From an uncultured Collinsella sp. (GTDB lineage Bacteria; Actinomycetota; Coriobacteriia; Coriobacteriales; Coriobacteriaceae): a stretch of DNA of 22,915 bases. The DNA is taken from positions 1-22,915 of the forward strand of contig UQXC01000033.1 of the NCBI GenBank assembly GCA_900544995.1. Direction: 5' to 3'. The translations under genes and the position numbers were made by a program. How positions within the stretch are numbered: position 1 is the first letter of the stretch; every line of letters starts with the position of its first letter. The notes under the pieces were generated by a model. That model ran no database searches, was not told the origin of the DNA, and saw nothing but the letters and a program-made list of their open reading frames with translations. Below are positions 14,104 to 20,355 of this stretch, in pieces.

Positions 14104-16089
14104 TTAGTTCTGCGAGAAGAACGGGAACTGTCGGGGATCCACCGGCGGATGCGGCATCGGACCTCCCTGGGGCCCACCCTGTGGTCCGCCCTGGCCGCCC
14201 ATCATCTTGTCGATGGCGTCCTGAACCTCGCCCTCGAACTTTTTCATTCCCTCGTGCAAACGACGCTGACCGTCCTCAGAGCGCAGCTCTTCCATCTGCT
14301 CAGGCGAAATACCCAACAGCTCGCCCAACAGGCCCATCATCTCGCCGCGCATGCGGTCACTCGTATCGTCGTCGGCAAAGCGGCGCACCTCGGCGCGTGC
14401 CAGCGAATCAACCGTCATGCGCTCCTTACCGTTGAGCCCCAGATCGGACCACGCAAGCATGTACGGCCAGGCGCGCTCGGCAAACGAACGGGCCGAAACG
14501 ATCGGCGCCGTCGGTAGCATGCGACGGGCAGCCTCACCCTGGCGCACGAGCATCAGCAGCAGCGAGCAGGCCTCGGGCTTGGCGGCGGCCATCGGGATGT
14601 CGTCAAAGGGACGGTTGCGGTCCACGTGCGACTCGAGCGCACCATCGACCTCGCCCGGCTCAAGCCCGCCAAGCAGCTGCGCCGCGCGATCGAGCATATC
14701 AACCGGACCGGCGAGCGTCGAGAGCGCCTGCGCCAGCACGCGATCCATGCAATCCTCCACCGCGTTGAGCGTCACGAGCTTTTGGGGCACCACGGCCGAG
14801 GCGCGGTTGCGCACGCGTGCCACAAACTCGAGCGTCGACAGATACACATCGCCAAAGGGCGCAAAGTCGCCCTGGTAGCCGCCGGACAGCGCGGGCGCCG
14901 CCAGCGCGTACTCAGTCTTGGAAAGCGGGCTCAGCGCCGTAGCGCCCAGCTCGAGCGCCGTATCCTCGAGCATCAGGCCCAACGCACGCGAGCGCAGACG
15001 TTCGGCGTCGCCCGCCGACACGTCGCGGTCGAGCACGCGCGCCACATCCGGCGCATCGCGCTCGACGGTGCGAATGTGCAAGCGCTCGGCGATTGAGCGA
15101 ACAGCGGAACAACGGGCGGCTTCGGCCTCCTCCTGCGCCGGCGTAAAGATGCGATTGCGCCCCAGCACCAGGCCAATCACATTACGCGGACCCAAGGCAT
15201 CGACGGCAAGCGCCGCCAACAGGGACGACGGCAAATCGCCCTCGAGCGCCACCACGGCACGCGAAGCGCCGCGGGCGCGGGCATTGTCGCGTACGGCAAG
15301 CACCAGCGCCTGCCACAGCCACTCCTCGGAACGAAACTCGGGCAGCTCGTGGTCCTCCAGGGCATCGAGCATCACGCCGCGCTGAATCTCCTGAACCAGC
15401 AGGCTCTCCTCAAAGCACGGCGCCTGGGCCACCACGCGGCCGCAATCGTCGAGCACAAACGATCCGCCGGTATACACCGACTCGTCATAGGCACCAATCG
15501 GCGCCATGCAGGCAAACCATACGCTGCGCTTGGACGCGATCTTGCGGTAGGCACCGCTGCGCACGGCGGCAATGGCGGCCGTCTCGCGATCGGTCATGTC
15601 AAACGCGTTGAACTGGAAATAGGCGATGAGGTCGACGCCGGTCGGCAGCATTTCGAGCTCGCGGTCCAGGTCAAACACCACGGCGATGCGCACGCCGTCC
15701 ACGTCAAACACCGGAGGCGCCCAACGCGCGTCGTTGCTCTCGCCACGCTGCAGGGCGATGCTTGCGCGCGCAGGCACCACGCGGCCATCCTTAAGCATCA
15801 TGTAGTCGAGCAGGGGCTGGCCCTCAAACGAAACCGCAGAGGGCACGATGCAGATCATGTCGAGCTCTTGGATGCGCTCGGCAACGCCCGTCAAGCCCGT
15901 CAGCATATCGTGCTCAAAATCGGCAGCGCCCACCAGGCTGCCCGGCATGGCACCCATAAAGAGCGGAGCCGGAACGCACAGCACGCGCGCGCCGCGCTCA
16001 TGAGCCAGGCGAGCCTGGTCCTCGATGCGGCCGCAAATGCCCTCGATGTCACCCAGGCGCATATCGATCTGTGCAAGTGCGAGCTTCAT
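14104..16089 (-). CDS. NAD-synthetase (NadE)-like protein with degenerate active sites and a new C-terminal region
   Basis: This 661-residue protein follows glutamine-dependent NAD synthetase: an N-terminal nitrilase fold (about 1-240), then a synthetase-like domain (about 255-430, with SLLAALAVDALGPRNVIGL and GDFAPFGDVY). Catalytic residues are missing throughout. The nitrilase Glu motif (PELxLxGY) reads VPAPLFMG at 39-46. No Lys occurs between 101 and 182. The Cys of the iCeD motif is Asp140 in VVFDLD. The PP-loop SGGxDS reads EGDLPS at 283-288, and TTGNKSE is SPLSKTE. After residue 430 there is an unrelated, mostly helical region of about 230 residues, ending in GGP repeats and a Pro-rich tail. 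AAAGGG precedes the ATG. It sits directly before ruvCAB with no clear terminator. A catalytic role in NAD synthesis is unlikely; a binding or regulatory role is my inference. Confidence 0.8.
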   Translation of the reverse strand: MKLALAQIDMRLGDIEGICGRIEDQARLAHERGARVLCVPAPLFMGAMPGSLVGAADFEHDMLTGLTGVAERIQELDMICIVPSAVSFEGQPLLDYMMLKDGRVVPARASIALQRGESNDARWAPPVFDVDGVRIAVVFDLDRELEMLPTGVDLIAYFQFNAFDMTDRETAAIAAVRSGAYRKIASKRSVWFACMAPIGAYDESVYTGGSFVLDDCGRVVAQAPCFEESLLVQEIQRGVMLDALEDHELPEFRSEEWLWQALVLAVRDNARARGASRAVVALEGDLPSSLLAALAVDALGPRNVIGLVLGRNRIFTPAQEEAEAARCSAVRSIAERLHIRTVERDAPDVARVLDRDVSAGDAERLRSRALGLMLEDTALELGATALSPLSKTEYALAAPALSGGYQGDFAPFGDVYLSTLEFVARVRNRASAVVPQKLVTLNAVEDCMDRVLAQALSTLAGPVDMLDRAAQLLGGLEPGEVDGALESHVDRNRPFDDIPMAAAKPEACSLLLMLVRQGEAARRMLPTAPIVSARSFAERAWPYMLAWSDLGLNGKERMTVDSLARAEVRRFADDDTSDRMRGEMMGLLGELLGISPEQMEELRSEDGQRRLHEGMKKFEGEVQDAIDKMMGGQGGPQGGPQGGPMPHPPVDPRQFPFFSQN

Positions 16090-16127
16090 GGCCCAGCCCT
16101 TTCCGTCGTAAATCGTCGTTGTCGTAG

Positions 16128-16160
16128 TAAAAGCGCCGGCCGCATAATGCAGCCGGCGCT
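16128..16160 (-). terminator. Rho-independent terminator after the superoxide reductase gene
   Basis: AGCGCCGGC (16132-16140) and GCCGGCGCT (16152-16160) form a perfect 9-bp stem, with further pairing in the loop. On the minus strand TTTTAC follows. It lies 47 bases after the stop codon and separates this gene from the NadE-like gene. Confidence 0.85.
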
Positions 16161-16206
16161 CGCATGTGCATATGCTAGCTATGATACCCCGAGCGGGGGC
16201 GCGCTC

Positions 16207-16569
16207 CTAGAACGTCGCGGACCACAACCCGTGCAGGTTGCAGTAGGCATAGACGGTACCGGTCTTGGAGCCGCCAGCGAAAAACGTCGTGGGCTTCATG
16301 CCGGGCTCAAGGTAATGGACCTCCAGGCGGCCCTCGGCCTCAAGCGCGATCCACTCGATGTAGTGCTCGGGCAGCATGGGGTGCTCTGTCGAGCCCACGC
16401 GTGCGCGAATGACGTGGCCGTCGCGCTCGATCTCGACAACAGGCACGTGCTTCTCGTGTGCCGCATCCTCGGTGTTTGCGGTCAGCTCCGTGCAACCGGC
16501 AGGGGTCGCAACGCCGTCGCCAAGGGCAGCGATGAGCTTACCGTCGGGGTCCTTAAAGAATTTCGCCAT
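16207..16569 (-). CDS. Superoxide reductase, one-iron desulfoferrodoxin/neelaredoxin type
   Basis: This 120-residue cytoplasmic enzyme reduces superoxide to peroxide without making oxygen, a defence typical of anaerobes. The catalytic Fe(His)4Cys ligands are all visible: His41 (EKHVPV), His63 (STEHPM), His69 (EHYIEW), Cys110 and His113 (YCNLHGLW). Lys40 lies next to the first His, as in active enzymes. The N-terminal rubredoxin-like Fe(Cys)4 centre of two-iron desulfoferrodoxin is absent. Its place is taken by about 38 residues starting MAKFFKDPDG with only one Cys (26). AGGAG seven bases upstream fixes the ATG at 16569. It is a single-gene unit with its own terminator. The electron donor is not encoded nearby. 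Confidence 0.93.
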   Translation of the reverse strand: MAKFFKDPDGKLIAALGDGVATPAGCTELTANTEDAAHEKHVPVVEIERDGHVIRARVGSTEHPMLPEHYIEWIALEAEGRLEVHYLEPGMKPTTFFAGGSKTGTVYAYCNLHGLWSATF

Positions 16570-16591
16570 GATGTTCTCCTTTGCTGATGTG

Positions 16592-16620
16592 CCAATATTC
16601 CTGATGCTTCTTATGCCCAA
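16592..16620 (-). promoter_or_regulatory. Possible promoter for the superoxide reductase gene
   Basis: On the minus strand TTGGGC (16615-16620) and TATTGG (16592-16597) are 17 bases apart and end 23 bases before the start codon. Both boxes are weak matches. Confidence 0.3.
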
Positions 16621-16719
16621 AGGCAGGCGAACCATCCACGGCATGGCAAATGAACACATAACGGGCGGGAACGGTGGGGCGGCGCGCACTATCCGCCCTG
16701 GCGGCCCCACTCGAGCGGG

Positions 16720-19700
16720 CTAGCGACCGTCGCCGCCGAGCAGTGCCAGAACATCCTCGCGTGTGAACAGCGCCGACGAGATGCCGTCGCCGCCGAGCAC
16801 GCTGTTGACCAGATCGCGTTTGGACTCCTGCATCTGCATGATGCGCTCCTCGATCGTGTCCTTGGCAATGAGCTTGTACACGGTCACGGTGTGCTGCTGG
16901 CCAATGCGGTGGGCGCGGTCGGTCGCCTGATCCTGCGCTGCCACGTTCCACCACGGGTCGTAGTGAATGACCACGTCGGCCGCCGTCAGGTTAAGGCCCA
17001 CGCCGCCCGCCTTGAGCGAAATCAAGAACACCGGCACCTCGCCCGCCTGGAACTGCGCAACCATCTTGGCGCGACTCTCCTTGGACGATGCACCCGTGAG
17101 CTTAAGAAAGGCGATATCCTCCTTGGCCAGGCGCTTGCCGATGATATCGAGCATGCCCGTAAACTGGCTGAACAGCAAGATGCGATGACCGCCGTCGAGT
17201 GCTCCGTGGACGAGCTCCATGCATGTATCGAGCTTGGCGCTTCCCGCCTTGTAGTCCGCATAGTGCAGATGCGGGTCGCAGCAGATCTGACGCAGCTTGG
17301 TGAGCTCGGCAAGTACCTTGAGCTTGTCTTTCTTAAACTCCCCGGCCTCGCGGTGCTGCACTTGCTGGGCAATGCGGTCCTGGTTGGCCAGGTAGAGCTT
17401 GCGCTGCTCGCCGGTAAGCTGCGCCATCACCGTATCCTCGATCTTCTCGGGCAGATCGGCCACCACCTCTTCCTTGACGCGACGCAGCACAAACGGCGAT
17501 ACGAGCGCCTGCAGACGAGCGGCACTATCGCCCTCAGCATGCTCGACGGGACTTTCAAAGCGCTTGGCAAATGAGTCGCGCGTGCCCAGAAGACCCGGCA
17601 TCAAAAAGTCGAAGATACTCCAGAGCTCGGACAGGCGGTTTTCGATGGGCGTTCCCGTCAAGGCAAAGCGCACGCCGGCCGGCAGGCGCTTGGCGGCGCG
17701 CGCCACCTGGGTGAGCGGGTTTTTAATGTACTGGGCCTCGTCGAGCACCACGCGAGCAAAGTCCTGCTCGATGTATTCGTCGATGTCGCGGCGCATGAGG
17801 TCATACGACGTCACGACCACGTTGTGCTCGGCCACGCCAGCGATCTGCACACGGCGTTGAGCCTTGGCGCCCACGATGGCGCACACATCAAGCGAGGGGG
17901 CAAAGCGCTCCAACTCGGCAGCCCAGTTGTACACGAGCGACGCGGGGCATACCACGAGCGTGGGCTTGGTATCCCCCGCTTCCACGCGCGCCAGAATGTG
18001 CGCGATCATCTGCAGCGTTTTGCCCAGGCCCATATCGTCGGCCAAGATGCCGCCAAGGCCCAGGTGCTCGAGCGAGCCGAGCCACTGATAGCCGTCGACC
18101 TGGTAGCCACGCAGCGTGGCCTTGAGCGAGGCGGGCACCGTAAAGTCCATCTTGCCGAGCGTGTCCAGACGCTCGACGGTGCGGCGGAACGCGGCGTCGC
18201 GATCGGCCTCGAGCGCCGGCGTGCGCGTGAGCATGCTATCAACAAACAGGGTGCTCGACGCGGGAAGCGACACGCCGTCGAGCAGGTCGACGGCATCGAC
18301 ACCCAAGTCCTCGGCAAGGCCAAACGCAGCACGAGCGCCCTCGTCCAGGCGCACGATGTCGCCGGACGTAAGGCGCGCGAACGTCTGGTGGCGCTTATAC
18401 GAATCGAGATAGATGGCAAGGTCGGCCGCCGAAAGCCCGCTCGCACCTAGCTCGACGTCGAGCAAGTTGCTCTTGACGGTGGCGCGCACCGAGAGCTTAG
18501 GCGCAGGGCGTACCGAGATCTGGCGCAGGCGATCGCTGAGCATGACCTCGCCCAGCTCGGACAGGGCAGACAAGCCCTCGGTCAGCAAGTGGAACAGGCT
18601 CTCGTCATCGCGCTCCTCAAATGCCAGGCCGCCCTCGTAGAAATCGAAGTACAGGGCAGCCGTGTCCATAACGCGAAACTCCGCCACCGTATCGCGGGGC
18701 GGAACGCCGGGGCGTTGCTCTTCGAAAGGGCTGCCCGGAGCACCAAGACTAAAGAGATCTGCCGACCAGTCGCCGTAGGTAACCGTAACTTTGCAGGTCA
18801 CGAGTCCATCGTCGACGCCGATCGCCGTGGCAAAGCTCGGCTCGGGCGCCACGGTATCGAGCGCAGCGGGCGCGGTCAAGTCGGTGTAGTCGCGCAAGAT
18901 AGGCAGTGCCATGCGGCAGAACTCGCCCACCTGGTCGGCGGCGATATGGACCGGCGTGCGGCAGGGCAACAAGTGCGATAGGAACGGCGCCGCATGTTGG
19001 GCAAACGCCGTGTCGGTACGGCGCGCGCGGCGCGTATCGACCAGATAGGCTGCGTCACCAGCGACAAAGCAGTACGTATCGGCCGGCAGGCGCAAGTCGT
19101 AGCTGCCTCCCGCCGCCGGTGCAATCTTGGCGGTAAGGAGCGGCGGGCGCTTAGCCGGGACTTCGCCCTCCCCCTGCGGCGACAGCTCGACCGCCACCTC
19201 GTAGGCGCGATGCGTCGCCGTCCCCCGCGACCAAGCAGGCTCAAAGGACATGGTCCTGCCACGCAGCAGGTCCAGCACGGACACGATGGAATGCTCGGAT
19301 ACCGGCAACTGACGCTCGGCGACAAAACCGCTGCGGGCAAAGTCATACGATGCCGAGCGCGAACTCGTAATATCGCCTAGGTAGGCGACCGTCATTGCGA
19401 TAAAGTCGAGCAGCTTTGTCGATACGTCGTCGAAAGCCTCGGGCACATGGACAAACGTAAGCTTCTTGCCATAGGAGAACGTACCGCCGCGCACATAGGC
19501 ATCGGCCATGCCGTCGATATCCTTAACCACGTAGGACACCGAACCGCTACGAATGCGAAACTCGAGCGCCCAGTTAAAGCGATCGGCAAACAGCGGATTG
19601 TAGTACGGCACCAGCGAGGGCTCCAGCACCGCTTTGGGCGCATCGGGGTCGATGGTGCCGGCGAGCTTGCGACGCATGGCCACGAGCTCGTCCATGCGCG

Positions 19701-20193
19701 CGTCCGAAAGATCGGAAAGCGCCGCCACAAGGCTCGGGCTCGTGGGGACGGGTGCCGGGAAGGGAAAGTTGGGGTTGACCGCAGATGCGGTGGGCGCGGG
19801 GCGTGTGGGCTGTTTGGATTGTACGGGCGGTGCCGTAAACGTGCGGACCGGCGTGCGCAGGCCCTCAACGGGCTCGGCGCCGCTGGCATCCAGATACGCC
19901 AACGCCGTGGCGATGGCGTGCTTGCACATGCCGGAATAGCGGAAGGCAGCGGGGCAATCGCAGTCGTAGTCGACAACCTCGTGCTCGTCCATGTCGAGCG
20001 CCACGTGCGTCTTGTACAGGTCGCCGCGCGAGCCGCGCACCGAGCCCTCGATAGTCACATTTTTGGAGAAGCGCGAGCCGGAGTCTTCGAACGACAGCAC
20101 GGCACCGTTGAGCATGAGCGAGCGCCCCTTCATAAAGGTGCTGCTAAGCGCCGCCTCCTTACGAAGCGCCTGCACAAACGTCCCCTGCGCCAT
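16720..20193 (-). CDS. SWIM-domain SNF2/Swi2-family helicase-like ATPase
   Basis: This 1157-residue cytoplasmic DNA translocase has a SWIM zinc finger near the start (Cys78, Cys80, Cys90, His92 in CDCPAAF and GMCKHAI). A long middle region of about 600 residues corresponds to the bacterial SNF2-associated region. The SNF2 ATPase follows: Walker A DDMGLGKT with Lys725, DEAQ at 818-821, LTGTPIENRLSELWSI, then the C-terminal helicase domain with LFSQFTG, GGVGLNLT and TDRAHRIGQ (1091-1099). All ATPase motifs appear intact. I choose the ATG at 20193 because GGAGG lies five bases upstream (20199-20203); the GTG at 20211 would lie before that site. The cellular role is uncertain: family members act on DNA-bound proteins or RNA polymerase. 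It lies downstream of dnaE beyond a large inverted repeat. Confidence 0.93.
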   Translation of the reverse strand: MAQGTFVQALRKEAALSSTFMKGRSLMLNGAVLSFEDSGSRFSKNVTIEGSVRGSRGDLYKTHVALDMDEHEVVDYDCDCPAAFRYSGMCKHAIATALAYLDASGAEPVEGLRTPVRTFTAPPVQSKQPTRPAPTASAVNPNFPFPAPVPTSPSLVAALSDLSDARMDELVAMRRKLAGTIDPDAPKAVLEPSLVPYYNPLFADRFNWALEFRIRSGSVSYVVKDIDGMADAYVRGGTFSYGKKLTFVHVPEAFDDVSTKLLDFIAMTVAYLGDITSSRSASYDFARSGFVAERQLPVSEHSIVSVLDLLRGRTMSFEPAWSRGTATHRAYEVAVELSPQGEGEVPAKRPPLLTAKIAPAAGGSYDLRLPADTYCFVAGDAAYLVDTRRARRTDTAFAQHAAPFLSHLLPCRTPVHIAADQVGEFCRMALPILRDYTDLTAPAALDTVAPEPSFATAIGVDDGLVTCKVTVTYGDWSADLFSLGAPGSPFEEQRPGVPPRDTVAEFRVMDTAALYFDFYEGGLAFEERDDESLFHLLTEGLSALSELGEVMLSDRLRQISVRPAPKLSVRATVKSNLLDVELGASGLSAADLAIYLDSYKRHQTFARLTSGDIVRLDEGARAAFGLAEDLGVDAVDLLDGVSLPASSTLFVDSMLTRTPALEADRDAAFRRTVERLDTLGKMDFTVPASLKATLRGYQVDGYQWLGSLEHLGLGGILADDMGLGKTLQMIAHILARVEAGDTKPTLVVCPASLVYNWAAELERFAPSLDVCAIVGAKAQRRVQIAGVAEHNVVVTSYDLMRRDIDEYIEQDFARVVLDEAQYIKNPLTQVARAAKRLPAGVRFALTGTPIENRLSELWSIFDFLMPGLLGTRDSFAKRFESPVEHAEGDSAARLQALVSPFVLRRVKEEVVADLPEKIEDTVMAQLTGEQRKLYLANQDRIAQQVQHREAGEFKKDKLKVLAELTKLRQICCDPHLHYADYKAGSAKLDTCMELVHGALDGGHRILLFSQFTGMLDIIGKRLAKEDIAFLKLTGASSKESRAKMVAQFQAGEVPVFLISLKAGGVGLNLTAADVVIHYDPWWNVAAQDQATDRAHRIGQQHTVTVYKLIAKDTIEERIMQMQESKRDLVNSVLGGDGISSALFTREDVLALLGGDGR

Positions 20194-20213
20194 CACTTCC
20201 TCCAATCTCACCC

Positions 20214-20342
20214 GGGGTAGCTAATTTGGGACGGGGCTATTTTAGCTACCCCCATATGTCGGTTGAGATGCATTCCGGCCCCGACTCATTCGCCGTCGGC
20301 CAAAGGGTAGCTAAAAAAGCCCCGTCCCAAATTAGCTACCCC
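20214..20342. repeat. Nested inverted repeat between dnaE and the SNF2 gene
   Basis: Arms at 20214-20251 and 20305-20342 are 38 bases each and reverse complements at 37 of 38 positions, with a 53-base spacer. Each arm is itself nearly palindromic, with GGGTAGCTAA at one end and TTAGCTACCC at the other. The RNA could fold as one long hairpin or as two separate ones. The arrangement resembles REP/MITE-type dispersed repeats. It starts 13 bases after the dnaE stop, so it may also end that transcript; the right arm contains CTTTTTT on the minus strand. Confidence 0.9.
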
Positions 20343-20355
20343 GCCAACGCCGTCC

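Noticed and set aside
15349..16587. Open frame of about 410 codons on the plus strand
   Set aside because: It runs antisense through the NadE-like gene, the terminator at 16128-16160 and most of the superoxide reductase gene; its His/Arg-rich composition is typical of a shadow frame.
16674..16710. GTGGGGC/GCCCCAC stem just after the SNF2 stop codon
   Set aside because: The 7-bp stem has a large loop and no T-run on the minus strand.
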